A DNA stretch of 64,000 bases, from assembly GCA_037176705.1 (NCBI GenBank), contig CM073897.1, positions 42,782,488 to 42,846,487 on the forward strand, read 5' to 3'. Origin of the DNA: Molossus alvarezi. Lineage: Eukaryota > Chordata > Mammalia > Chiroptera > Molossidae. Of the stretch, positions 32,481 to 43,262 are shown one piece after another. The notes below the pieces were generated by a model, which saw only the letters and a program-made list of their open reading frames with translations, had not been told where the DNA came from and searched no databases. Within the stretch, counting starts at the first letter, position 1. Every line of letters starts with the position of its first letter. Both the position numbers and the translations under genes were made by a program.

Positions 32481-33700
32481 TTCATTTCAGTTATTTTATT
32501 TTTCATTTCTAGAAGTTTTATTCGGCTTTTTTCAAATCTGCCTGGTCATTTCTTGTCATATCTTCTTGCTCTCCACTCATGTTTTAAATACACCCTTATA
32601 TTTATTTAAGCAGATTAAACACATATTCTATATTCAGTAATCTCAGTACCTGAGGTGGTTGTGGATCTGTTGACTCTTGCTTATGGTACCTTGTTCCCTT
32701 TTGTGGTTTGTGACTTTAGGTTGTGAGCTTGTGTTTGTTGGACTCTGTGTGGAGTCTCTGGGGCTTGGTTTGGCAGCACTTTCCTACAGGAAGGGTTTTT
32801 ATTTTCTTTTTCAGGCATCTGAGGGCACTACCAACCCAGATCCACTTTAAATTCGATTTCTGATTGTTGCTGCTGGTTTCCACCATGCAAATAGTGAATA
32901 TTTGGTCCCCAGATCTATTTGAGCTCTAACCTATAGCCAGACATTTTCAGGGAAGACTGTTCTCCATCCAGAATGAGACAGGTAAGTTCCCACAGCATTC
33001 AATTGTAAGCGGCACACTTTTATAGAGCAAAGGGGCACTTAGAAGGGGTTGTTACAAAGAGTCCATTGGAAGAAACTGGGAGCTCAAAATGTACTGGCTT
33101 TTCATTGGCTAAGTTTTGACAGACCCTCATTAGCTGATCTATTGCCAGGCAAGCAGAAAACCTTCCTTCTTCCTACTGAGGTAATAAAATAGAAAACATC
33201 TTCCTGTTGGCGATGCAAGGTATCCATTTCTCCTTGTTGAGGGGGTGGGGGTGGGGGGAGTCATAGATCATAAGTAGTAAAGCTTGAAAGCTCCCCCTAC
33301 AGACCGTAGGGACTCCAATGTTAGTTGAGGTTTTCTTTAGTAATTTTCACAGTTCTAACAAGCAAAATACCCCACGCTACAGGTATCTTAGCTCTTTTCT
33401 TCCCAGGTCATGCTTTGCACTTTTAGCACTGATCTGAGGTGGATAAACAGTACACACTGGCCACCCTACTTCCTCGAGCTTCGCTTTTCTCATCTGTAAA
33501 ATGGTTGTTAGTGATCCTTCACCCCCTAGTACTGTAGTGAGTAGAAAGTCTCCAGCTTTCAATGCCAGTTCCTCCCCCATTTGGCTGTGGGGGAACACCC
33601 AGGTGAAAAATCGGGCAGTGACTAGCCTAGGGTCTCACGGGAAGCCAGGCCCAGTGCAGGCCAATCCGAGGTTCTAACCACACCCTGGGTCCAGCCTTCC
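32481..33700. other. Intergenic DNA upstream of KCTD14
   Basis: AT-rich, then mixed; no gene. 32640-33280 may be old repeat material (LTR- or L1-like) but I cannot name it. Confidence 0.35.
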
Positions 33701-33808
33701 CCACGCCAGGGCGAGAGCAGGGAACATTTCCGCCAGCTACAATTACTTAGCTGGGCGGGTTGCAGGAGCGGGGTCAGGTTGCTCAGTGCAGTTGCCTGCA
33801 AGGCCAGG
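33701..33808 (+). promoter_or_regulatory. KCTD14: Presumed KCTD14 promoter and 5' UTR
   Basis: Immediately upstream of the first coding exon; modestly CpG-rich (gggcgagagcagggaacatttccgcc region, ctgggcgggttgcaggagcg). No TATA box. Extent is inferred from position only. Confidence 0.4.
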
Positions 33809-33874
33809 ATGGTGAGCCGGGCGCAAGACTTCCACCAGCGGGAGATAGAGGAGAAGGAAACGATCCTAGCAAAT
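33809..33874 (+). CDS. KCTD14: KCTD14, coding exon 1
   Basis: ATG at 33809 in a good context (ccaggATGg), 22 codons MVSRAQDFHQREIEEKETIL and AN, ending exactly before a consensus donor (AAT|GTGAGT at 33875). The exon ends in phase 0, and the phase-0 acceptor at 39487/39488 joins it to the BTB domain exon; joined length 241 residues, close to the KCTD14 size range. The 5.6-kb intron has ordinary GT..AG ends. Human KCTD14 isoforms differ at the N-terminus, and a readthrough NDUFC2-KCTD14 transcript is annotated in human that skips this first exon, so the exon-1 assignment rests on splice phase and position, not on recalled homology. Confidence 0.75.
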
Positions 33875-35134
33875 GTGAGTGTGCGGCCTTAGGCTGGCGG
33901 CGCCGGCTCCGTCCGCACCTGTCCTGTTGCCCCTCCCTTCTTTCACTCCTTCTGGCCTCCCCCCGTCCCTCCTTCACCCCCACTCCAATCCTCCAGGCTT
34001 CTGGAGCGCCACCTCCACCTCTGGCTGCGCGCTGTTTTCTCCTGGCTGTTCTTCCTGCTTTTTTCTCTCTCCGCACCACGATCTCCGTTTCCATTCTGGC
34101 TCAGTCCAGCCTCTTCTCTTTGCCCTCTTTTCTGCTTGGCTGCCTTGGTTGGCCTTTTCCTTCTCTTCTCTTTGTTTTAGCTCCTCTGTGTGTGTCCTCC
34201 CTTTATCCCCTGCTGGTCCTAGTCCAACGCTCTGGCACTGTCTCTCCCTTTCCCCTGCCCCCATCCCTCCTGCCAGTGGGAGAACCAGATCCAACCACAG
34301 GCTGCCAGTGTATCATTCCCTCACCACCCAGACCCCTACCCTCTCCAGCCTGCCCCTGCCCCCTGGCTGGGTCCTGAGTCCTGCTCCCTCCCAGGGCTTG
34401 GGTCAGAGGAGTTTGGGGGAGGATCAGGAAAAGGCCCAGTGCACTGTAGCAGAGCATTCCAATCTCCTGGGCTAGGTGCCATTCAGAAGACTTGTGGGAA
34501 GTGAAAACAGATCCAGTAGCGGGGAGATTGGCTTTTCCCATAGGTGATGTTCAAGTCATTGTTCTTAGCTGTTGACAAAGCCACCTGCTCAGTGGCAGGG
34601 CTGCCCTAGGAGCTCAATAAATGTCTGGATGACTTACCCAACAAGGGGGAGCTAACATGGTGCATGATGCCAAGTAGGGCAAGATTGGCCTACATCAGAA
34701 TACCAGGTGTTCCTGTAAATCAGTGCTGCAGGTAAGCTCCATTCAATTCAACAGACATTTATGGAGCATCCCCAGTGTGCTGAGCCCGGTAGTAGGTACT
34801 GGTGCTATAAAGATGAATCAGGGATAGTCTTCCCTTAGGAACCTAATGAGGGATATAGATGTTAAAGAGAATTACAAGATAGGTAATTACCAGACTGTGG
34901 AAGTACAGGGTCCTCTGGGATCACAAGGAGACAACCCATCTAGAAAGATTCCTGGAGGAATTAACTTGAAGGATGAGTGGGCTAAGTGAGTATGAGCAAT
35001 GAGTGAAGTCCTGGAGGCAAGGGGGACCCAGCCTACTCTGATTGGGTGGGGTTGGGTAAAGCAACAAGCAGTTCTGGTAGCTTACTGCCAGCCTTGTAAA
35101 GGGCCTAGTAAACATTGTTAAGGAGTCAAATTTA

Positions 35135-35385
35135 GCCCTGGCCGGTTGCTCAGTGGTTAGAGCGTTGGCCTATGGTCCTGAGAGACCTGGGTTCAGTTCC
35201 CGCTAAGGGCATGTACTTCGGTTGCAGTTTGTCCCCGGCCCTGGTTGGGTCGTGCGCGTGGCAGCCACTCGATGTGTCCCTTTCACATTGATGTTTCTCT
35301 TGCTCTTCCTTTCTTTCCCTTCCATTCTATCGGAACAAAACAAAAAAATGGAAAAATGTTCTCGGGTGAGGATAAAAAAAAAAAA
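35135..35385 (+). mobile_element. Ves-A SINE
   Basis: TSD aaggagtcaa(a/g)ttta at 35120-35134 and 35386-35400. Three bases of the A box region are deleted (ccggttgctcag). Confidence 0.96.
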
Positions 35386-35471
35386 AAGGAGTCAAGTTTA
35401 TCTGGAAGGGAACTGAAATGTCTAATGCAGGGGGAGGCATATCAGATTTGCACTTAAGAAAAACTACTCTG

Positions 35472-35690
35472 GCCTGGCTGGTTTGGCTCAGTGGATTGAG
35501 CATCATCCCATGGACTGAGAGGTCCCAGTTGGATTCCTAGTCAGGGCACATGCCCTGGGTTGCGGGCTGGATCCCCAGTAGGGGGCGTGCTGCAGGCAGC
35601 CAATCAGTGTTTCTCTCTCACATTGATGCTTCTACCTCTCTCTAACAACAACAACAAAATCAATAAAAATATATTTAAAAACAAACAAAC
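35472..35690 (+). mobile_element. Ves-B SINE carrying a CTCF-like motif
   Basis: TSD aactactctg at 35462-35471 and 35691-35700. Internal CCAGTAGGGGGCGTG at 35575-35589 resembles the CTCF core. Confidence 0.94.
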
Positions 35691-36689
35691 AACTACTCTG
35701 TTTTCAGAGTAGATATTGGATTGGGGGAGAGCACTTGAGGGATCAGGGTGCCATGGAACTGACCAAGCATTTAGAATCACCAGGATTTGGTCTCTGATTA
35801 TATGTGTGTGTGCGTGTGTGCAAGGGGTGTGGGGGTGAGGTTGGGAGCAGAATGCAAGATTACAGCCTGAGTTTTTGGCTCAGATAACAGATAAGAAACA
35901 ATGGAAAAGGTAAGTGTTGTGGGTTAGGGAGAGATCTTGAGGGACTTGGGGTACATGTTAATGGAGATGTCCCTCCACTGGCTCCAATAAAGGTGACCTA
36001 AGGAAATGTGTGAATGTTTGGGGGGGGGGTGTGCAGATGTGTAGGGACTCTTTTGATTACATCTGGGGAAAAGCTGGGCTTATTTGATTTATCCCTCTGT
36101 CCTCATGACCAGCCCTGGCCTGGCACCAAGCAGGGTCTCATAAACATTTGTCTCTAACCAGTGCACCCAGGGCCTAAAACAGGCTTTCCCACTCAGAAAT
36201 ACTTGTCAGGTTGACTGGTAGAAAGGTGGGGAAGAGGTGACACAAGGAAAGAAGGGCAGGTGGTCCCGAAGAAGGGTGGAAAAGAAATCTTTATCTGCTA
36301 GAAACACATACTGTAGTATTTATGAATGAGGTTGGAGGTCTGAGCTTTCCAAAGAGACTGGGAGTTTTGGGGAAAAGGAGGGGAAGAGGGGCAGAATTAA
36401 GCTTGGGAACAAGGCCAAGGTCTGATTTGATAAAGAAATGTAGCTGAGGATGTCAGGGCAGGAAGTTATTTTGTGAAGCATCTAGAAATGAACTTGAGAA
36501 ATTACATTTGAAGTGAGTGTATTCATTAGACTTTCAGAGCTGGAGGGTCTCAGAGTTCTCTACATTTGGCCTCCCTATTTCATAGATGACAAGCTTAGGC
36601 CCATGAAGGAAGTGAGCTGCCCCAGGCACATAGTTTATTATTGGCAGCAGTGGGACTGGATGTTGGGAGGGGCAGAGATAGGACACCCA

Positions 36690-36800
36690 TGTATACTGGA
36701 GTCAGACTGACATGGATTGGTCCCAGCTCCAACTTCAGCACTTCCTAGCTGTGTGACCCTTTGTTCTGAGCTTTCCTCTCCTGGAATGTGGGCGACATTA
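36690..36800 (+). repeat. MIR
   Basis: ggagtcagactgacatggat, then cacttcctagctgtgtgacc. Confidence 0.75.
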
Positions 36801-37289
36801 AGAGCACTTGTGAGCTCTCAGTGGTGCAGGAGTGATGAGAGCACATCAACCCATTCAAGGATTCAAGTCTGCAACTTTGCATTTAACTACCAGCTATACA
36901 GCAGGACCTCAGGGTTAACCAAAGAGCCTTGCCAAGGGATCTTTAGGTTTATGGGAGAAAGAGGAAGTCAGGTTCTGGGATTATTTTTCTGTATTGCTTG
37001 GCTGCTGTCAGTGTATCCTCTCTTTCCCTTCTCCCTTCCAGCCAGCAGAACTGTCCCCTGGTAGGAGCTGTTGCCATGGCAACTCAATTCTTTCCCAGCA
37101 GTTTAACTGTCTGTGGCTCTCTTAATCCCGGTATTTTAATCTTAGAACTAGAGCTCACAGACAAGTTGAGACTGAGGTCACACCTAAATCAGATGGAAGG
37201 ACATTCCTGAGCTCGGGCCCTGCAATAACCTGTAGTTAAGAGTTTTCATGTTGGTAATTCAGCCTCTGACACTGCACAGATCTCTGCAG

Positions 37290-37520
37290 CAGCAGCCATA
37301 ACATCCCTAGGAAACCTCCCCTGACAACCTCCAACACGCATCCACAAAAAGCCGACCCCTCCTACCTTTGAGTCTTCTTTCTTAGCTCCTACACATCGAA
37401 ACCATCTGTTTCCCTCTCTCCCCAGTGAGCTCCTTGAGGGCAGAGACTATGTGATATTCATATCCTTAGGAGGAGACTTGAATGGAATAGGTCCTCCCTA
37501 CATTTTTTTGACTGAATAAC
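37290..37520 (+). repeat. L2-like fragment
   Basis: taggaaacctcccctgacaa, ccccagtgagctccttgagg, gcagagactatgtgatattc. Confidence 0.6.
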
Positions 37521-37559
37521 TAAGGAAAAGAAAAATGGAGGTATTTGAAAACTAATTTA

Positions 37560-37760
37560 TACAATAACTAAGAGCACAAGCTTCAGGGTAAACTGGACCC
37601 GAGTTAAAATGCTGACATCATCACTTAAGAGCTGGTTGATCTTAGAGAATGTACTTCATCTCCTTAAGCCTTAGTTTCTTTATCTGTAAAATGGGGATTT
37701 AATACATTCTTCATAGGATAGCTATGAGAATTGAATTAGAACTTGTATGTGAAGTGCTCT
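37560..37760 (+). repeat. MIR
   Basis: taagccttagtttctttatc, tgtaaaatggggatttaata, gaagtgctctgcatagt. Confidence 0.8.
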
Positions 37761-38526
37761 GCATAGTTACTAGACTCTGAAGAGAAGGACCGTGTTCTGC
37801 TTGTTCTTCACTGTGTCCCAGGTACCTGGCACAAAGTAGGCACATACCTATATTATTGAATGAGTGAGTGAATTTTACTTTTTACTTTTTTTATTTTTTG
37901 AGTGAATTTTAAATAATGAAAGTTATTCCAGAAGCTGATTTGTAAGGATAACAACTGATATATCACCTCACATGTAATAATTGCTGTATGGTCTCCTGGT
38001 ATTTTTGCTAGGTCTGTGTAGAAGCGCTCAGTATTCCCCGAATGCAGCCTGTCAGTCTGTTTCCATGTCTCTCTCTGCGCTGGACTGTAGGCATCTCCAG
38101 AGAGACACTGTGTGGGTCTCACCCACCTCTGTAGAGCTCAGCCCAAGGTCTTACATAGAGAAGAGGCCCCTAAAATTCTGTTGAACAGCTAAACCTAACT
38201 TACGTTTGTGCCAACTTTACAGTTTATGAGGCAGTTTTACACTCATTGTATCTGGTGTTACTGGCCTTTTCATTACCCAGAATATTTCTGTTATTTAATC
38301 TCCATGGTCCATATTTTCAAGAAATATCATCAAATACCATTTGTTAATAAAGTCATGCCAATTGCTAATCAGAACTTCTGATCTATATAAAATAAGAATT
38401 TTTATCCCCAATCCCCAGCACAGGAGGTGGACACACAATAAGTACTTAAGAACTGCTTCCTGAATGAATACATGTATTGCTTCTTAGCCTTTCTGAAAAG
38501 TCGAAAATGGTTTGCTCCCCACCCCC

Positions 38527-38560
<34 letters not shown>

Positions 38561-38623
38561 TTAGACCCTAAGCATCGCATTCGGGAACTCCTGACTTCAC
38601 AACAGCTTCATATCCCCATTTTA

Positions 38624-38832
38624 TTTTTTTATCCTCACCCGAGGACATTTTTGCATTTATCTTCAGATAGAGTGGTGGTGGTGGGGGGACATCGATGTGA
38701 GAGAGACACATGGAGTGGCTGCCACCCACATGACCCCAACCGAGGCGGGGACAAACTGCAACCGAGGTACTGTGCCCTTAGCAGAAACTAAATCCAGGAC
38801 TCTCTGGTCTGCTGAGCCAAACTGGCCAGGGC
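38624..38832 (-). mobile_element. Ves-A SINE with internal deletion
   Basis: Perfect 15-bp TSD catatccccatttta at 38609-38623 and 38833-38847; the GA-rich body is replaced by a short ggt repeat. Confidence 0.96.
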
Positions 38833-39030
38833 CATATCCCCATTTTATAAATGAGGACATTGAGGCCTATGAAGGGAAATAGCTGGCCAAAGACCACAGA
38901 CTTTGGAATTATTGTCGCTGGGACTTGCTTCCACAGCAGCCTCCTATACTAATATTCTGTGACCCAAATGGGAAAGTTGAAATGCTTGAACGGGTAATTC
39001 TTATATCAAACTGAAATCCTGACTTCTTTA

Positions 39031-39289
39031 TTTGTTTTTTGTTTTTGTTTTTATCCTCACCCGAGGATATTTTTCCATTTTTTGTACAGATAGAGTGGGA
39101 GGGAGAGAGAGGAAGGGAGAGAGAGAGAAACATCGACGTGAAGGGACACATCGAGTGGCTGCCACCCGCACAACCAACCAGGGCCAGGGACAAACTGCAA
39201 CCGAAGTACGTGCCCTTAGCGGGAACCGAACCCGGGTCTCTCCGGACCGCAGGCCGACGCTCTAACCGCTGAGCCAAACTGGCCAGGGC
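39031..39289 (-). mobile_element. Ves-A SINE
   Basis: Perfect 16-bp TSD aatcctgacttcttta at 39015-39030 and 39290-39305. Lies about 200 bp upstream of the KCTD14 exon 2 acceptor. Confidence 0.97.
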
Positions 39290-39487
39290 AATCCTGACTT
39301 CTTTAAAATGCCCATTCTCTGGAGCTATACAGCATAAATATAACTCCCTTCTGTTAAGACGTCCCTTTCGATAGCTGAAGCCAATCATGGCTTTCCTAGA
39401 TTCTCTACGGGGTTATTCTTTGGATGAAAATAAGTCATGAGTTCCCTGGAGGTGGCGCTATTGGTTCACTGCTTCTTGTACCTCCAG

Positions 39488-40147
39488 CTACCTCGGGTCG
39501 TGGAGCTGAACGTGGGGGGCGAGTTCTACACCACCACCCGGGGCACCCTGCGGAACTTCTCGAGAAGGGAGCTGTTAAATATGCTCAACTGCAAGGATGC
39601 GGAGGGCCGCTTCTTCATTGATCGCCCCGGCACCTATTTCGGAGCCATTCTAGACTACCTGCGCAGCCAGCAGCTGCCCACACAGCACATCCCCGAGGTG
39701 TACCGTGAGGCTCAGTTCTACAACATCACACCTTTAGTCAAGCAGTTGGAGGACACGCCGCAGATCTTTGGTGAGCAGGTGGGTCGGAAGCAGTTTTTGC
39801 AGCGGGTGCCAAATTACAGCGAGAACCTGCAGCTCATGGTGCGCCTGGCGCGCGCAGAGGCCGTGGCGGCCCGCAGCTCCAGCGTGTTGGTGTGTGCGGT
39901 GCACACGGAAGAAGATGCTGCGCACTGCGCAGACTCCCTGCGCGTCCTGGAGGCGGACAAGAGGACGGTCGTCAAATTCGGACCTTGGAAGGCGGCCCCG
40001 GTCATCAGGGATCTCCTGGACTGCGTGCGGATGGACATTATGGCTCAGGGGTACCAGGTATCCTATGATTACTGTTCCAAGAAAACATTTCAGCCTAAGC
40101 ATGGGGCCTACGAATACTTCTATACGTTCCTGTTTACCTGGTGGTGA
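39488..40147 (+). CDS. KCTD14: KCTD14, coding exon 2 (BTB/POZ domain protein)
   Basis: Encodes 219 residues and the TGA stop (40145-40147). Starts LPRVVELNVGGEFYTTTRGT, the T1/BTB entry motif of KCTD proteins (Val-x-Leu-Asn-Val-Gly-Gly). The BTB domain covers about residues 25-105 (AEGRFFIDRPGTYF, ILDYLRSQQLP, VYREAQFYNI) and is followed by the KCTD7/14-type C-terminal domain (FGPWKA, MDIMAQGYQV) ending FTWW. KCTD family members oligomerise through the BTB and often act as CUL3 adaptors; the specific target of KCTD14 is not established. Compared with human, as I recall it, the BTB helix after the LRNF segment is about five residues shorter (LLNMLNCKDAEGR). Frame is intact. The open frame extends upstream to an ATG at 39437, but the strong acceptor at 39487 makes that unlikely as a start. 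Confidence 0.95.
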   Translation, partial: LPRVVELNVGGEFYTTTRGTLRNFSRRELLNMLNCKDAEGRFFIDRPGTYFGAILDYLRSQQLPTQHIPEVYREAQFYNITPLVKQLEDTPQIFGEQVGRKQFLQRVPNYSENLQLMVRLARAEAVAARSSSVLVCAVHTEEDAAHCADSLRVLEADKRTVVKFGPWKAAPVIRDLLDCVRMDIMAQGYQVSYDYCSKKTFQPKHGAYEYFYTFLFTWW

Positions 40148-40238
40148 TTCTCAGGGGCCGGGGCTGTTTGTTAGGGGTTCTGGCGGGGCTTATGAAATTA
40201 AAAGTTGCCTTCAAAAGTCCTCTTACTTTAATTTCAAA

Positions 40239-40251
40239 AATAAACATTAAA
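40239..40251 (+). promoter_or_regulatory. KCTD14: KCTD14 polyadenylation signal candidates
   Basis: AATAAA at 40239-40244 and ATTAAA at 40246-40251, about 92-104 bp after the stop codon; no other AATAAA lies closer. Confidence 0.6.
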
Positions 40252-40668
40252 ACATCTTTCAAGGTGGTCTGCAAAGGTTACCCCCAAATATTTATCCCCC
40301 CCCCCTTGAGGACTTTCCACTCGTTGCAACCGACTCCACTATACATGCCTAGTAGGTGCAGCTGCTCCCTTTAAAGCCTCATGTACCTGCCAGACCCTTC
40401 CCTTTAAGTCCGATAGCAAGGCTGAGATGAGTTGGAATGTTTAAAAAATGCTTTGGCCACAGATGCAGGATGTCAACAGGAATATAAAAGGATACTCTGA
40501 ATATAAATAGTCTGACCTAAGAAAACAATTTACCCAGCTATAGCCTGTGGGCAAGCCTCTGGTCTTCATGATGAAGATGCCAAGTTAGTACTGTAGTAGA
40601 TGCCACTCAGATATATTCTTTCCCAAATGCTATGCGTGTTGGCTGCTAAAGCTTCACAGCTGTCCTGC
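40252..40668. other. DNA downstream of KCTD14
   Basis: Nothing recognised; a C-run (about 10 C) at 40297-40306. Confidence 0.4.
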
Positions 40669-40676
40669 CTCTAGAA

Positions 40677-40850
40677 TAGTGGTTCTCAAAGCGTGGTCCC
40701 CGGACCTGCAGCATCAGCAAAACACCTGTATTTTTAGAAATACAAATTCTGTCCTCCACCTCAGCCTACTGAATCAGTAATTCTGGGGGCTGGCCCAGCA
40801 ATCTGTTTTGACATATCCTCCAGGTGATTCTGATGCACTCTAATTGAGAC
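40677..40850 (+). mobile_element. MER5A-type hAT-Charlie element
   Basis: Starts tagtggttctcaaagcgtgg and contains cagcctactgaatcagtaat and ccaggtgattctgatgcac. Perfect 8-bp TSD ctctagaa at 40669-40676 and 40851-40858. Confidence 0.9.
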
Positions 40851-40858
40851 CTCTAGAA

Positions 40859-41279
40859 AAAAAAAAACTGCCCATTTTTTGGTGAGGTTCCCCATTACTT
40901 CAGAAAGGAACCAACTCTGGTGCAGTTCCTGGTCTAGAGCTCTGTGTGGGATCAGACTGAAGTCAGTCTTCATCTGACACTACATTCTTGCTTAGCATTT
41001 TTCTTCTGCTCTATCCTGCTTCCCTCCCTTTCCTGAGAGCACATCAGCAATAAACCACTTGCACAAGAGATTCTGTTTCAGGTTCTGCTTGTCAACCTAA
41101 AACATAACTCTAGGGAGGACACAGGTAGCCATTCATCCTTCTTCAAGTCCGGGTCTGGGATGGATGGCCCCCTTCCCTGCTTAGAAGGATGACCAACCTT
41201 CATGGGTTCCCCAGGACTGAAGAAGGTCAAGTTTAACTGTCAAGATTTAAGAAATTAATACTGAGGGAGTTTCAATTTT
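40859..41279. other. Intergenic DNA, nothing recognised
   Basis: No supported gene or repeat. Confidence 0.35.
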
Positions 41280-41491
41280 TTTTTTTTTATCCTCACCCGA
41301 GGACATTCTTCCATATTTCATATCGAAACATCGATATGAAAGGGACACATCGAGTGGCTGTCACCCTCATGACCCAACCAGGGCCGGGGACAAACTGCAA
41401 CCGAGGCACGTGCCCTTAGCGGGAACCGAACCTGGGTTATCTCTGGACCGCAGGCCGATGCTCCAACCGCTGAGCGAAACCGGCCAGGGCT
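41280..41491 (-). mobile_element. Ves-A SINE with body deletion
   Basis: Tail tatcctcacccgaggac joins to a small hairpin (tatcgaaacatcgata); the GA-rich body is lost. Head gagcgaaaccggccagggct. Confidence 0.9.
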
Positions 41492-41498
41492 CTTTTTC

Positions 41499-41736
41499 TT
41501 TCTTTTAAACACTCACCTGAGGATACATTTGTTCATTTTTTATCTTCAGATAGAGTGGAGGACAGAGGGAGAGACATCGGCATGAGAGAGACATATCGAT
41601 TGATTGCCTCCCACATGACCCCAACCAGGGCCGGGGACTGAACCACAACTGAGGTACGTGCCCTTGACCAGAATCGAACCCAGAACTCTTTGGTCCACAG
41701 ACTGATGCTCTACTGCTGAGTCAAACTGGCCAGGGC
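41499..41736 (-). mobile_element. Old Ves SINE
   Basis: Tail cactcacctgaggatac, head gagtcaaactggccagggc; directly adjacent to the previous copy. Confidence 0.88.
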
Positions 41737-41880
41737 CAGATCTTTTTCTTAATTTTTACAAATTCCACTCCTATGAGCTATTTGTGCACATAGCAGACTG
41801 TAGGAACTACAGACAAATAAAGGGGAGAGACTTTATAATGCATATGCAAATAACTTCAAATTCAATATTGGATATACCTA

Positions 41881-42100
41881 TTTTTTTAATATGTTTTTAT
41901 TGACTTTTTTTTAGAGAGAGAAGAAGGGAGAGAGAGATAGAAACATTGATGTGAGAGAGAAACATCAATCGGCTGCCTCTTGCACACTTCCCATTTAGGA
42001 TCAGGCCCACAACCTGGGCATGTGCCCTGACCAGGAATCGAACTGGGACCTCTCAGTCCATGGGACGATGTTCAATCCACTGAGCCACACTGGCCTGGCC
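41881..42100 (-). mobile_element. Ves-B SINE
   Basis: Starts ttttttaatatgtttttatt, ends gagccacactggcctggcc. Confidence 0.9.
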
Positions 42101-42198
42101 ACACCGCTTCTTAAAAGTGTGTCAGTCACCCACATCACTAGGGACTTTTCACTAGTAGATTTTATGTGTTTCCTACTCTTTCTTTCTTCTCTGTTCTT

Positions 42199-42446
42199 TT
42201 TTTTTTTTTCCCTACCTGAGGACATTTTTCCATTTTTTGTTCGGATAGAGTGGGAGGGAGAGAGAGGAAGAGAGAGAGAGAGAAACATCAACGTGAAAGG
42301 GACACATCAAGTGGCTGCCTCTTGCAAGACCCAACCAGGGCCGGGAACAAACCGCAACCGAGATATGTGCCCTTAACGGGAATCGAACCTGGGTCTCTCT
42401 GGACCACAGGCTGATGCTCTAACCGCTGAGCCAAATAGGCCAGGGC
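42199..42446 (-). mobile_element. Ves-A SINE
   Basis: Tail ccctacctgaggacat, head gagccaaataggccagggct; abuts the next SINE. Confidence 0.93.
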
Positions 42447-42902
42447 TTTTTTTTTTCTTTATTGATTTTTAGAGAGATAGGAAAGGAGATAGAAACATCG
42501 ATGAGAGAGAACACTGATTGGCTGCCTCCTGCATGCCCCCACTGGGGATTGGGGCAACAACCTAGGCATGTGCCCTGACTGGGAATCAAATTGGCAACCT
42601 CTTTTTTTTTTTATCCTCACCTGAGGACACTTTTCCATATTTTGTTCAGATAGAGTGGGAGGGGGAGAGAGAGAGAGAAACATCGACATGAAAGGGACAC
42701 ATCAAGCAGTTGCCACCCATAGGGCCCAACGAGGGTCAGGGACAAACTGCAACCGAGGTATGTGCCCTTAGCGGGAATTGAACCCAGGTCTCTCTGGACC
42801 GCAGGCTGACGCTCTAACCGCTGAGCCAAACCTGCCAGGGCAAATTGGCAACCTCTCGGTACATGGGTTGATGCTCAACCACTGAGCCACCCTGGCTGGG
42901 CA
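42447..42902 (-). mobile_element. Ves-B SINE split by a Ves-A
   Basis: Outer copy 42447-42602 and 42841-42902; tail ctttattgatttttagagag, head gagccaccctggctgggc. Confidence 0.93.
42603..42840 (-). mobile_element. Ves-A SINE nested in Ves-B
   Basis: Perfect 16-bp TSD caaattggcaacctct at 42587-42602 and 42841-42856, inside the head of the outer SINE. Confidence 0.98.
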
Positions 42903-43262
42903 TTTCTTCTATTCCTGACATGCTTCTTAGTAGGTAGGAGTAATCTTACCTGTTCCACTGACTTCTTGCTTGGCCTTATGACTTATCTGGCCAATGGAGT
43001 ATGTGTGGAAGTGACTGTGCCAGTTTCAAACAGGCTTTAGAGATATGCCAAGTTTCCACCAGCCCTGACATTTGCCAGAAGACCATGTTCCAGTTATCTT
43101 TTAATTGCTTTGGCTCTAGCCTGTATCCCTTAGGATCTGACTCTTTTCCTATGCCATTTACCAAACTATTTTGTTTGTTTATTTAATTTTCTTTAATCCT
43201 CACCTGAGGATATTTTTCTATTTATCTTCAGATAGAGTGGGAGGGAGAGGGAGAGAAAGAGA

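Larger units (their letters stand above)
33875..39487 (+). other. KCTD14: KCTD14 intron 1
   Basis: 5.6 kb. Start is C/T-rich, creating long meaningless ORFs (33760-34541 on both strands). Contains Ves copies at 35135, 35472, 38624 and 39031, MIR at 36690 and 37560, L2 pieces at 37290-37520, 37740-37860 and 38010-38165. Ends with a good pyrimidine tract, ttgtacctccag. Confidence 0.7.

Noticed and set aside
33760..34541. Long overlapping ORFs of about 200 codons in KCTD14 exon 1/intron 1
   Set aside because: Ser/Pro/Leu-rich translation of a C/T-rich tract, open on both strands, not conserved-looking, and overlapping the real exon in another frame.
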